From a candidate division WOR-3 bacterium (GTDB lineage Bacteria; Hydrothermota; Hydrothermia; UBA1063): a stretch of 64,000 bases of DNA. Both the position numbers and the translations under genes were made by a program. Below, piece by piece: positions 35,661 through 44,882 of this stretch; positions within the stretch are counted from its first letter, which is position 1; each line of letters begins with the position of its first letter. Location of the stretch: assembly GCA_039803545.1 (NCBI GenBank), contig JBDRYS010000001.1, forward strand, positions 623,866 through 687,865, in the 5' to 3' direction. The notes beneath the pieces are model-generated. The model had not been told where the DNA came from and ran no database searches. It saw only the letters and a program-made list of their open reading frames with translations.

Positions 35661-37399
35661 TGTTTACGTTCGAGAATAACCACGTGTGTCGACCAAAAAT
35701 CTTTAACTTCAGGTGTCCCATTGATTTTAATCAAATCGCTATAGCCAATATACCTTTTCAAATACCTGATACGCTGTTGTATCGTGACCCTGTCTTGGTC
35801 AACCTTCAGATCTCTTTCCAGGGATAGATTTCTATCCGAATAAGAAACGGATGGAGGAACATACTTTATTATGTACCCATTGGGTATTTTGACAATGAAG
35901 CAAACTTCTCTTTTTAAAACATTCCGAAAGCCCAAATAGAAGCCATTTCTAAATAACTCGGGGTCGATTTTGGGCATTTCCGGGATGTTTAAAATTAGAT
36001 ATCTTCCACTCTGTGAACCAATGCTCTTTAACCTGACTTTCCCGTTAATATAATAGGGTTTCTCTACATCCTTCTGGTTTCTTAGAACAGCCTTAAAATC
36101 TTTGATAACACCATATTCAGCAAACTCATTAGGCGAAACAAAGTTTTTTATGTTTTCAAGCTCTTCCTCCTCTTCACTCCAACTGCGGGAGAAGGAGCCG
36201 AGAAACCTATAAGAAGGGATCCACTTGGAAAACGAGATCAATTTTTTGGGAATATTAACAATTAGTGTTTCAGCGTACACATCTTTTCCTTCCACTTCCT
36301 GAACAGAATAGCTATTTAAGTCGGGGGAAAGTACAATCGCAACATGGCCTTCGTAAGGGGTGCTCAGTATCTTTTTTTCTCCCTGAAAGGGATATAAAAA
36401 GCTTTTACCATCATAAAGAATTATACTTTCTATGGCTGACAAAGCAGGAATTACCTTTAAAGTGTCAAACCCATAACGCAATACAAAAGCAGGGGAAAGC
36501 CCTTCAAAGGAGGAGATGAGTTTTAAAATTTCCTCGGGATAGGTCATAGAATTAAAGGATGCAGAACGTTCCCTATTTAAAGGAACATATCCCTGGATCT
36601 TGAAGCTTTCATCTTCAGGTGAATTTATCTTTTTACTTAGTTCTTCAAGCCGGCAAAGATCAAATTTCTGTGGTTTTATAGACTCAATCCTTTTGTAGTG
36701 TGCCAGCAAATAATGGGCTAAGGAATCCCATGTGGGAAAAGTAGAAAAGATCACATAGGGCGATATTAAATATTGTGGAGGGTATCCACCCCATCGGTTT
36801 CTAAAGATTTCAGGGAGATCTTTAACTTCAAACTCATAGATTCTACACCCTGATGAGTCTCTTAATCTTTCGGAATGGTCGTAACCCTCGACATTACCTT
36901 TCTGAAACCTTAAACCTGCATCAGGACTAAAGTAAAAAACCATTTTGCTATATTCAACGGGTATAGTAGTCCTGAAATACTCGATTCCATCAACATATTC
37001 GAAATTTCGCACAGTTCTCTCTATGCAATATTCGATAGTTGAACCAGGTTTAATAGAGACAAAGGAAATGTGAAGCTCTTTTCTGCTTTTAAGGAAAGGA
37101 TAAGCATCAATGGTGGGATCTGCCACTCTGTTTATAGCATTCTCAGGAACGTTTATCGTGTCACCATCTGGACTAATAGTGCGAGCATAAATTATTTTGA
37201 TATTCTCTGTTGAATCGTCATAAGGGAAAACCAAAGTACCGAACTCTTCTTTTGCATCCTCGGTCTTTATCAAGATCTTCTTCTCTTCTTTTATAGTTAG
37301 CAAACTGTCCCCAAGCCGGTATTCCTTGTAGCTGTACTTTACAAGATCTCCTCTACCTGCAATAAATTGCCCAAACAAAATTATATAAAAAAGCACCAT
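35657..37399 (-). CDS. DUF3857-domain secreted protein lacking a transglutaminase triad
   Basis: A signal peptide (MVLFYIILFGQFIAG) precedes a DUF3857 beta-sandwich (about 20-190, with KYSYKEYRLGDSLLTIKEEK and VPENAINRVADPTIDAYP). The part where a transglutaminase domain would lie contains no Cys-His-Asp set; a single C in the SVFYSPDAG region is not placed like it. It follows the related 633-residue gene by 3 bp and looks like its non-catalytic paralogue. Likely periplasmic; function unknown. The pair may form an envelope complex. Confidence 0.7.
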   Translation of the reverse strand: MVLFYIILFGQFIAGRGDLVKYSYKEYRLGDSLLTIKEEKKILIKTEDAKEEFGTLVFPYDDSTENIKIIYARTISPDGDTINVPENAINRVADPTIDAYPFLKSRKELHISFVSIKPGSTIEYCIERTVRNFEYVDGIEYFRTTIPVEYSKMVFYFSPDAGLRFQKGNVEGYDHSERLRDSSGCRIYEFEVKDLPEIFRNRWGGYPPQYLISPYVIFSTFPTWDSLAHYLLAHYKRIESIKPQKFDLCRLEELSKKINSPEDESFKIQGYVPLNRERSASFNSMTYPEEILKLISSFEGLSPAFVLRYGFDTLKVIPALSAIESIILYDGKSFLYPFQGEKKILSTPYEGHVAIVLSPDLNSYSVQEVEGKDVYAETLIVNIPKKLISFSKWIPSYRFLGSFSRSWSEEEEELENIKNFVSPNEFAEYGVIKDFKAVLRNQKDVEKPYYINGKVRLKSIGSQSGRYLILNIPEMPKIDPELFRNGFYLGFRNVLKREVCFIVKIPNGYIIKYVPPSVSYSDRNLSLERDLKVDQDRVTIQQRIRYLKRYIGYSDLIKINGTPEVKDFWSTHVVILERKH

Positions 37400-37402
37400 A
37401 CC

Positions 37403-39304
37403 TTATTCTCCTTTTAAAATCAGCCAAAGGCTTTCATTTTCCTGAAAATCTCTATAATCTCTGTACATTGTCCTGACTTCATCCGGAGAGTATTGCCTTT
37501 TGTCGAACCTAAGCATAGTTGACACCAGGTACCAATCTTGGATCCCGTTGTTCCCTGCAACATTTTTTAGTTCCTTGGTGGCTCTCTCATCGGCCTTTTG
37601 ACTCACGAATTCTAACCGGTAAGAATTCTCTTTACCAAGAACCTGACGTTTTACAAAAGGTTCCTCCACTTTGCTGTAAGGTATATACTCTGTCACTTCA
37701 ACCGATTGGGGAAATCTGATCTTGAAATCCAGTTTCCTTTCCAATGTTAAGAATTCTAAGAAATAGACAAAACTCTTGCCAATTTTAAAACTTACTGGCC
37801 TGTAAAGCTTGAAATCAGGCGTCTTAACAATCTCATTAAAAACTTTGCCAAAAATCTGCACTTTGAAATAATCGAAATAATCCTGAGGCTCTGTAAAGCT
37901 AAGAGAATCGATCACCAGGGTGCCGGTATAAACATTACTCAAACTGTTACGGACAAATCTTTCGATCCCTTTTCTGCCGCCCTGTGCAATTCTACGAAAC
38001 TGCTGATCAAAACCACCATTAAACTTCATTAGATAATTAAAATAAACAGTATCCCCTTTTATATCAGTAAACAGGAAAATTGAGACCTTATTGCTGTCAG
38101 AAGAGGACAAGGGAATCGTCCTCAGAGTATCTCCCTCTTCCCTTGACACCAAAACACTTTGCCCACCTTCCGATGCTGGCATCAAGTCTCTTCCACCAGC
38201 CCCAATCGTTGGATCCAGATATTCGTAGTCATTCCCTTTCTCCAAAGCCACAATAGCGTGATTAGTCTGATCTGCGGGGATATTCTCCATCCTCATTCCC
38301 GCTGCTGTGGTTGCATAATATGCTTTAAAACCTTGAGCTCTGAGGAGTGCAACAAGCAGAGCGGCCTTATCTTTACAAACCCCCGATCTCTTCTCGAGAG
38401 TCAAGGAGGCCGGGTGGGGTTCATACCCTTCCATCTCCGATTCCATCAAACCGAGATACCTTATTTCATCCGCTACAAAATAGAATAGTTTCCTTATTTT
38501 CTCATTTTCGTCGGTAATCCCCTGGCATAGGCTGTCAGCAAAACTTTTTACCCTCTCATCAGGAGTAACATTGGGCTCCGCTCTTTGGAATTCAATGCGG
38601 GACATTTCCCTCCAGGAAGGGATGTTAGTTACAATAAGCTTTGGCAGGTAGTCATATTGACTTGGCGAAAAAGGCTCCGACTTATATGGTTTAATGTTTT
38701 TCAGGTAAAACACGTGAAGTCTTTTCCCATCCCTATTCAGGATACGGTGCTTAATTTTACCATTGAAAATTCCATATCTCACAGGCTTTTCCTTTAATTC
38801 CTCCAGCACGTAAACTTTCTTTTTTATCGGGACCGGTGACCCAAAGAGCATTATCTGATTAAAATACCCTAAATAGGGCGTCTTATATTTTTCACTGCCC
38901 GTTGGCCCGAGCCAGTTTCCTCCATATTTTCTTACTTTACTCTCAAGGATATCACCCTTCTTCAAATCTTTGACTTCAAGAATTTTTTCTCTTTCGCCCC
39001 AGAAAATAGTTCCACCAAGATCAGGTGGTGCTAAAACATCAACAATGTTCTTCGTATCCAGATACAATGTGTCTTTACCCCTTATAATCCTCACGTAATC
39101 AAAATCAGCGGTGTTATAGTAAGGGGTGTAAGAAACAGTTAAAGAACTTAATCCTTCAGGAACCTGGTCGCTTAAAATTTTGTATCGAAGATATTCGAAC
39201 CTCTCACTGATCCCACTCTGATAATAGACTTCATAAGTGGAATCAAGCTCCACGACATATCCAAACTTCACAAATATAAACAAACTCAAAAATAGCTTAA
39301 GCAT
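37403..39304 (-). CDS. DUF3857-transglutaminase-like secreted protein
   Basis: After a signal peptide (MLKLFLSLFIFVKFGYV) a DUF3857 domain (about 20-230) leads into a transglutaminase-like core with C310 in RSGVCKDKAALLVALLR, H349 in TNHAIVAL and D364 in YLDPT, the complete Cys-His-Asp triad. A beta-rich C-terminal domain (about 400-630) follows. Such proteins are common in Bacteroidota-like envelopes and may cut or cross-link peptides; the substrate is unknown. It lies between the V-ATPase operon (38 bp upstream) and its non-catalytic paralogue. Confidence 0.85.
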   Translation of the reverse strand: MLKLFLSLFIFVKFGYVVELDSTYEVYYQSGISERFEYLRYKILSDQVPEGLSSLTVSYTPYYNTADFDYVRIIRGKDTLYLDTKNIVDVLAPPDLGGTIFWGEREKILEVKDLKKGDILESKVRKYGGNWLGPTGSEKYKTPYLGYFNQIMLFGSPVPIKKKVYVLEELKEKPVRYGIFNGKIKHRILNRDGKRLHVFYLKNIKPYKSEPFSPSQYDYLPKLIVTNIPSWREMSRIEFQRAEPNVTPDERVKSFADSLCQGITDENEKIRKLFYFVADEIRYLGLMESEMEGYEPHPASLTLEKRSGVCKDKAALLVALLRAQGFKAYYATTAAGMRMENIPADQTNHAIVALEKGNDYEYLDPTIGAGGRDLMPASEGGQSVLVSREEGDTLRTIPLSSSDSNKVSIFLFTDIKGDTVYFNYLMKFNGGFDQQFRRIAQGGRKGIERFVRNSLSNVYTGTLVIDSLSFTEPQDYFDYFKVQIFGKVFNEIVKTPDFKLYRPVSFKIGKSFVYFLEFLTLERKLDFKIRFPQSVEVTEYIPYSKVEEPFVKRQVLGKENSYRLEFVSQKADERATKELKNVAGNNGIQDWYLVSTMLRFDKRQYSPDEVRTMYRDYRDFQENESLWLILKGE

Positions 39305-39343
39305 GGGAAAACCTCACAATTGTAAGTAGCGTGAGGAAGTTTA

Positions 39344-40753
39344 TCAACTTCCCGCCTTCTTCAAATACTTTTCGATGAATTGAGGCCTTATCCTCTTCAG
39401 CTCCGACGTTGGGAACATAGATAGCAATTCCCACCCAAGGTCAAGGGTCTCCTCGATGCTTCTATCTTCAAATTCCCCTTGACCGACGTACCTTTCCTCA
39501 AAAAGATCAGCAAATTTGAAATAAATCTTATCAATTTCTGAAAGCGCACCTTCACCGAGAATAACTGCCAATTCTTGAACTTCCTTACCCCTCGCATAGC
39601 AGGCGAAAAGCTGGTTGAAAACATCCGCATGATCTTCCCTTGTCTTGCCTTTTCCAATACCCTTATCCTTTAATCTTGAAAGCGAAGGCAATACATCAAT
39701 AGGTGGGTAAATCTTCTTTCTGTGAAGGGTCCTTGAAAGGATAATCTGTCCCTCAGTGATGTATCCAGTAAGGTCTGGAATGGGATGGGTTTTATCATCC
39801 TCGGGCATCGTGAGGATTGGGATTAATGTAATAGAACCTTTTTTACCTTTAATTCTACCAGCTCTCTCATAAATCGTTGCCAGGTCAGTATAAAGATATC
39901 CAGGATACCCCCTCCTTCCGGGAACTTCCTTCCTCGCCGCCGAAATTTCACGCAGCGCTTCGCAGTAATTTGTCATATCGGTCAAGATAACAAGCACGTG
40001 CATGTCTTTCTTGAAGGCAAGATACTCCGCAGTTGTTAAAGCAACTCTTGGGGTTGCTATTCTTTCGATCGCAGGGTCATCTGCAAGGTTAATAAAGAGA
40101 ACTGCCCTTCCAATAGCTCCGGTGTCTCTGAAGCTTTTTATAAAGAACTCGGCTTCCTCAAAAGTAATTCCCATCGCTGCAAAGACCACCGCAAAGCTTT
40201 CTCCCTCTCCCCTCACTTTTGCCTGCCTTGCAATCTGTGTAGCGAGCCTGTTGTGAGGCAAACCAGAACCTGAGAATATCGGCAGTTTCTGTCCCCTTAC
40301 AAGAGTATTTAATCCGTCAATTGCGGATATACCTGTCTGAATGAACTCATTTGGATAATCCCTGGCATAAGGGTTTATAGGGGCTCCATTGATGTCCGCC
40401 CTCTCTTCTGGAACAACCTCGGGACCGCCGTCAATGGGACGACCGAGACCATCAAAAACCCTACCCAGCATGTCTAAGGAAAGATTTATTTCAAGACCTT
40501 TTGCAAGGAACCTTATAGAAGTTTTAGGAATATCAATCCCGGAAGTACCTTCAAAGACCTGCAAAAGGACCTTGTCCTCTTCAACCTGTAAAACTTCGCC
40601 TCTACGTCTTTCACCGGAAGGTAGCTCAATCTCCACAAGTTCTCCATATTTTACCCCACGAACTCCTTCAACAAGCATTAACGGGCCCGAAATATTTGTA
40701 ACGGTATTAAACTTAGAGAGCCTCTTCCTAACTAACTGGCTGTCTAACTTCAT
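39344..40753 (-). CDS. atpB: V-type ATPase subunit B
   Basis: The 469-residue non-catalytic nucleotide-binding subunit of the V1 head. It has [20 protein letters not shown] at the N-terminus, [20 protein letters not shown], the degenerate P-loop region [16 protein letters not shown], and the arginine-bearing [17 protein letters not shown]. It overlaps subunit A by 26 nt. It is the last gene of the ATPase operon here: the D gene that normally follows B is absent. Confidence 0.97.
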   Translation of the reverse strand: MKLDSQLVRKRLSKFNTVTNISGPLMLVEGVRGVKYGELVEIELPSGERRRGEVLQVEEDKVLLQVFEGTSGIDIPKTSIRFLAKGLEINLSLDMLGRVFDGLGRPIDGGPEVVPEERADINGAPINPYARDYPNEFIQTGISAIDGLNTLVRGQKLPIFSGSGLPHNRLATQIARQAKVRGEGESFAVVFAAMGITFEEAEFFIKSFRDTGAIGRAVLFINLADDPAIERIATPRVALTTAEYLAFKKDMHVLVILTDMTNYCEALREISAARKEVPGRRGYPGYLYTDLATIYERAGRIKGKKGSITLIPILTMPEDDKTHPIPDLTGYITEGQIILSRTLHRKKIYPPIDVLPSLSRLKDKGIGKGKTREDHADVFNQLFACYARGKEVQELAVILGEGALSEIDKIYFKFADLFEERYVGQGEFEDRSIEETLDLGWELLSMFPTSELKRIRPQFIEKYLKKAGS

Positions 40754-42485
40754 AATCCATCTCCTTTAACAATTTTTCAATCTCCTTTAATTCTTGTTCA
40801 GAGAAATACTTCATCCTTGCTACCTTTTCCCAGATGGGTCTTTTCCTCAAATCTCTAACCGTGGCTTCACCCTTAGCGATAATCTCCTTACAAAGGTCGT
40901 AGAGTTTCAAAATGACTTTAAGCATGAGGTATTGCTTCTTAATGGAGGCAAAGGTATCTACCTCATGGAAAGCGTTTTGATGCAAGAAATCCTCGCGTAT
41001 ACTCCTTGCAATTTCAAGAAGCAATTGGTCATCTTGAGAAAGCGCTTCTGCACCTACGAGTCTAACAATTTCCTCTAATTCTGCTTCCTTCTCAAGTATC
41101 TTCATTGCTTCAAGGACCATGTCATAAAAATCAGGGGCCACATTCCTTTCATAGTAAGCTTTCAAATCCTCCCTATAAAGTGAATAGCTTGTCAACCAGT
41201 TAATCGCAGGAAAATGCCTTCGATAAGCAAGTTTATCTTCGAGACTCCAGAAAACTTTAACAACTCTCAAAGTTGACTGAACTACTGGATCTGAAAGATC
41301 GCCTCCCGGTGGAGAGACTGCACCTATAACTGTAAGAGAACCTTCCCTATTCTCACTTCCAAGACACGTAACTCTTCCTGCCCTCTCATAAAAACTGGCA
41401 ACCCTCGCTGCGAGGTATGCAGGATAACCTTCCTCACCGGGCATCTCTTCCAAACGCCCTGAAATCTCTCTCAACGCCTCAGCCCATCTGGAAGTAGAAT
41501 CGGCCATAAGGGCCACTGAATATCCCATATCTCTGAAATACTCTGCAATAGTAATACCGGTATAAATGGACGCTTCCCTTGCAGCCACTGGCATGTTAGA
41601 TGTATTGGCAATTAGAACTGTTCTTTTCATCAGTGGTTCACCGCTATAAGGGTCTTTTAGCTCTGGGAACTCAATAAGTACATCCGTCATCTCATTTCCT
41701 CTTTCACCGCAACCAATATAAACAACAATATTCGCATCAGACCATTTAGCAAGCTGGTGCTGGATGACCGTTTTACCCGAACCAAAAGGTCCTGGAACGC
41801 AAGCAGTCCCTCCCTTGGCAATGGGGAAGAAGGTATCAATAACCCTTTGACCAGTAAACATAGGGGCATTAGGTAAATGTTTTTCTTTATAGGGCCTTGG
41901 AATCCTGACGGGCCATTTCTGCATCATCCTGATCTCGTGCAAATTGCCCTCTTTATCTTTCACTATTGCGACAACGTCTTCGACAGTAAATACACCTTCC
42001 TTAATCTCTTCAATCACACCATTTATTCCCGGTGGAATCATTATCTTATGTTTCACTAAAGTGGTTTCATCAACCTCGCCTATAATATCCCCTTCCTCTA
42101 CAATATCACCCTTTTTCACCTTGGGAACAAAAAACCACTTCTTATCTCTTGGTAAAGCAGGTACATGGATACCCCGTGAAATGAAATCGCCTGATAAAAT
42201 CTTTATTTTATCAAGAGGCCTTTGAACACCGTCAAAGAAAGACTCAATAAGCCCGGGACCGAGCTCAACCATTAAAGGATAACCCGTTCCATAAACGGGA
42301 TCACCAGGACCTACTCCATGGGTATCTTCGTACACCTGAATATACGCTCTGTCCCCCTTTAATTCGATAACTTCACCCAAAAGTTTCATTTCTCCAACAT
42401 AAACAACATCATACATCTTGGTTCCAAGCATCCCATCGGCTACCACAAGGGGACCGGAAACTTTAACAACCCTTCCAGCTTTCAT
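40728..42485 (-). CDS. atpA: V-type ATPase catalytic subunit A
   Basis: The 585-residue catalytic subunit carries the P-loop [14 protein letters not shown], the non-homologous bulge insertion (about 110-190, with [13 protein letters not shown]), Walker [20 protein letters not shown] and the [11 protein letters not shown] catalytic region. It hydrolyses or makes ATP with subunit B in an A3B3 head. Length and motifs are standard. Confidence 0.98.
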   Translation of the reverse strand: MKAGRVVKVSGPLVVADGMLGTKMYDVVYVGEMKLLGEVIELKGDRAYIQVYEDTHGVGPGDPVYGTGYPLMVELGPGLIESFFDGVQRPLDKIKILSGDFISRGIHVPALPRDKKWFFVPKVKKGDIVEEGDIIGEVDETTLVKHKIMIPPGINGVIEEIKEGVFTVEDVVAIVKDKEGNLHEIRMMQKWPVRIPRPYKEKHLPNAPMFTGQRVIDTFFPIAKGGTACVPGPFGSGKTVIQHQLAKWSDANIVVYIGCGERGNEMTDVLIEFPELKDPYSGEPLMKRTVLIANTSNMPVAAREASIYTGITIAEYFRDMGYSVALMADSTSRWAEALREISGRLEEMPGEEGYPAYLAARVASFYERAGRVTCLGSENREGSLTVIGAVSPPGGDLSDPVVQSTLRVVKVFWSLEDKLAYRRHFPAINWLTSYSLYREDLKAYYERNVAPDFYDMVLEAMKILEKEAELEEIVRLVGAEALSQDDQLLLEIARSIREDFLHQNAFHEVDTFASIKKQYLMLKVILKLYDLCKEIIAKGEATVRDLRKRPIWEKVARMKYFSEQELKEIEKLLKEMDYEVRQPVS

Positions 42486-42495
42486 TTTCTACCTC

Positions 42496-42804
42496 CTAAA
42501 AGATATCAATGCCAATGGCCTTAAGTAAAATTGATCTCAACTTTTCTCGCGCCTGGCCAGTACTACCACCTGCACCAGGTATAAAAGTAATTGCAGGTGA
42601 TGCCTGTTCCCTCACGCTTTCCACGATCTCTTGAACACTTTGAAAATAATCCTCTTCTATAAAAATCAAACCATAATTCTCAGAAATAAGACTTTTTAAT
42701 GCTTCCTTAGCTTCTTCTCCGGTGTTACACACTCTGTATTCCATCCCTATTGCCTTTAGAGGGAAAACGGTCTCATATTTTCCAAGGCAAATTACCTTTT
42801 TCAT
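42496..42804 (-). CDS. atpF: V-type ATPase subunit F
   Basis: A 102-residue Rossmann-like central-stalk subunit. The start KKVICLGKYETVFPLKAIGMEY and the later YGLIFIEEDYFQSV and PAITFIPGAGG match the bacterial/archaeal V-type F family. It is coupled to subunit C by a 4-nt overlap and precedes A by 10 bp, the usual C-F-A order. The partner subunit D that it normally binds is not encoded nearby. Confidence 0.9.
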   Translation of the reverse strand: MKKVICLGKYETVFPLKAIGMEYRVCNTGEEAKEALKSLISENYGLIFIEEDYFQSVQEIVESVREQASPAITFIPGAGGSTGQAREKLRSILLKAIGIDIF

Positions 42805-43820
42805 AACACCTCCGGAATTCTTTCTATTACAAGCTCCTTGGGCAGCTGGTTCAGTTTCGATACCATAATCATTCTGAGCAAAGATATTTCGTTTTTCTTC
42901 CTGAAAAAGTATGATATCAAAACCTCCACCCCGAGGTCCTTTTTAGATGCCTCTTTTATAAGCCCATTCAAGTAATTAGAGATATCCTTTTCCATTTTTA
43001 CAAAACTCCCTGACTTCTGATAAAGGGAATATCCTGGCTGAAGAACTTGGTAATAAACGGTTTGTCTCACTTCGTATAGAAGGGTATTAAAGTCAGGAGC
43101 TTTAAGGAATAATTCCCTTGGTAAGTAACCAGCGTCAAGAAGCACATTTTTCAGAATGGATAATTTACCCATTCTCTCAAGCCTGAGAAAGGATAACATA
43201 TTCTTGAGGTCAGCACTTAGGTTGTAATAAACTCTTAAAAACTCAAAACCAGAAGAGTTGACAAAATACCTGTACATCACATTATCAATAGCAGCATCAA
43301 TCCTGAAAATTTCTTTTGACTCATAATAAGAGTCAACGGCGCTTTCGTACGCATCGTAAATCTCTTTTGAAAGCATTTCGCCTTTACCAGATTCCAGCGC
43401 AACTTTGAAAAGGGTTACAGGGTAATAGGAGTACTTAGAATATGAATAGGAAAAATCACGCTCAAATATAAGGGACTTCACCAACACTTTTAAGTTCAAA
43501 AAATCATAAGGTAACCTTAAATCCTTGACTAAAGAAGGTTCAACCGCTAATTCAGAAATCAGGGACAGAAGTTTTTCGTTTTCTTTTTTGAGGAGGATTT
43601 CAAAGTCCGACGGCTTGTGTATATCACTTAAGTACTTAGAATAATCGGTATCCTGGAGCATCTTGAAAAGTTCTTCTATATCTTTAGAGGAAGCCAAACG
43701 TTCAAATCTAACCCGATCAAACAGTTTAGTCTCGAGGGCTTTTACTCTTCCACAGGCATAAGCGTATTCAGGATTATCCCTTCCAAAGGAAGGATACTTT
43801 GTAAAAGGCAGTCTTAGCAT
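42801..43820 (-). CDS. atpC: V-type ATPase subunit C (central-stalk socket)
   Basis: An all-helical 339-residue protein beginning YAYACGRVKALETKLFDRVRFERL, the family signature, with a second conserved stretch ISYFFRKKNEISLLRMIMVSK at the C-terminus (normally LxxYxxxKxxEVxxLR). It links the central stalk to the membrane rotor. It is followed by F at a 4-nt overlap and preceded by E at 3 bp. Confidence 0.9.
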   Translation of the reverse strand: MLRLPFTKYPSFGRDNPEYAYACGRVKALETKLFDRVRFERLASSKDIEELFKMLQDTDYSKYLSDIHKPSDFEILLKKENEKLLSLISELAVEPSLVKDLRLPYDFLNLKVLVKSLIFERDFSYSYSKYSYYPVTLFKVALESGKGEMLSKEIYDAYESAVDSYYESKEIFRIDAAIDNVMYRYFVNSSGFEFLRVYYNLSADLKNMLSFLRLERMGKLSILKNVLLDAGYLPRELFLKAPDFNTLLYEVRQTVYYQVLQPGYSLYQKSGSFVKMEKDISNYLNGLIKEASKKDLGVEVLISYFFRKKNEISLLRMIMVSKLNQLPKELVIERIPEVL

Positions 43821-43823
43821 AAT

Positions 43824-44399
43824 TTAGAAAAACAAGATATTGGAAACGTGAACTTCTGTTTCTTCCTGCAAAATTTCCATTAACTTTTCTATCGATGCAT
43901 CAATTGTAGAGTGGGATCCTTTCGCAATAAATCCACCGCTGATTTTTACCGGTTTTTCAGAAATTCTTAAGTTCCAGCCTTTTTCCCTGTTTAGTTTCTC
44001 AATAAAATCCTTAGTGATCACAGGCTCGTTCTCTGACACAAAGATTTCCTCATCACCATTAAGATCAACAATTTCAAAGAGTCTCTTCACGATCTCACTA
44101 TAAATACCCTTGTCTTCAAGAATGTGTCTTTGGACCTTTCCGTATATCTCCTTCAAAATATCCCTTTTAACCTTTGCAATCTCAACGTTCGACTTTATCT
44201 CATAATCGGCGATAAGGGCATTTAGCCTTTGGATAACCAGCTTTTCCTTTTCCTGTTGAGCCTTTGCAAGAATTTCTTTGACCCTATTATCCGCATCTTG
44301 AAGAATTCTGTCTCTTTCAGATATTGCTTTATCCAGAATTTCACGCCTTTTAAGGTCAGCTTCTTCTTTTATTTTATTCAATATTTCTTGAAGGCCCAA
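43824..44399 (-). CDS. atpE: V-type ATPase subunit E (peripheral stalk)
   Basis: 191 residues with an N-terminal coiled coil (LQEILNKIKEEADLKRREIL through about 90) and a C-terminal globular domain (ISGGFIAKGSHSTIDASIEK). It forms the stator stalk with the H/G-type subunit encoded at the head of the operon. The GGFI motif before the C-terminus is typical of the family. Confidence 0.9.
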   Translation of the reverse strand: MGLQEILNKIKEEADLKRREILDKAISERDRILQDADNRVKEILAKAQQEKEKLVIQRLNALIADYEIKSNVEIAKVKRDILKEIYGKVQRHILEDKGIYSEIVKRLFEIVDLNGDEEIFVSENEPVITKDFIEKLNREKGWNLRISEKPVKISGGFIAKGSHSTIDASIEKLMEILQEETEVHVSNILFF

Positions 44400-44410
44400 T
44401 ATCGACCTCC

Positions 44411-44881
44411 TTAGACCCTGATTCCAATTAGTATAAATATTGTTGCAAGAAGCCCGAGAACGGCATAGGTCTCTACCAGACCTGCATAAATCACAGGCTG
44501 CATTGAAGATTCCGGCTTCTTCGCTGCCATTTCAACACCTGCAGTGCACACTTTACCCTGATGGATCGCCGAGAAATATCCAAGAAAAGTCACAGGAATA
44601 ACGGCGAGAAGGATTTGGAGACCTTGCATAAACTCGAGAGGTTTAACCTGCCCAAGAAGTCCAACTTTAATAATGACAAGGAGGGCAGCAATAAATCCAT
44701 AAAAACCCTGTGTACCCGGAAGCGCAACTAATAGGAACAACCTTCCAAACTTGCTCGGGTCTTCAGACAACACACCTGCGGCTGCTCTGGCCGTCATTCC
44801 TACACCGATCGCTGAACCAAGGCCTGGTAAAAAAGTCGCCAGTCCAGCACCAAGTATTGATAACCAAAGTCCTGCAGTCAA
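44411..44881 (-). CDS. atpK: V-type ATPase subunit K (membrane rotor ring), predicted sodium-binding
   Basis: The 156-residue four-helix (double-hairpin) proteolipid carries the residues that bind Na+ in Enterococcus hirae NtpK: L54, T57 and Q58 in ALPGTQGFYGF, Q108 in AIHQGKV and E137 in GLVETYAVLG (NtpK L61, T64, Q65, Q110, E139). The surrounding blocks align almost letter for letter. Hence a Na+-translocating ring is predicted; H+ cannot be excluded without experiment. It lies between the I and E genes. Confidence 0.93.
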   Translation of the reverse strand: MTAGLWLSILGAGLATFLPGLGSAIGVGMTARAAAGVLSEDPSKFGRLFLLVALPGTQGFYGFIAALLVIIKVGLLGQVKPLEFMQGLQILLAVIPVTFLGYFSAIHQGKVCTAGVEMAAKKPESSMQPVIYAGLVETYAVLGLLATIFILIGIRV

Positions 44882-44882
44882 C

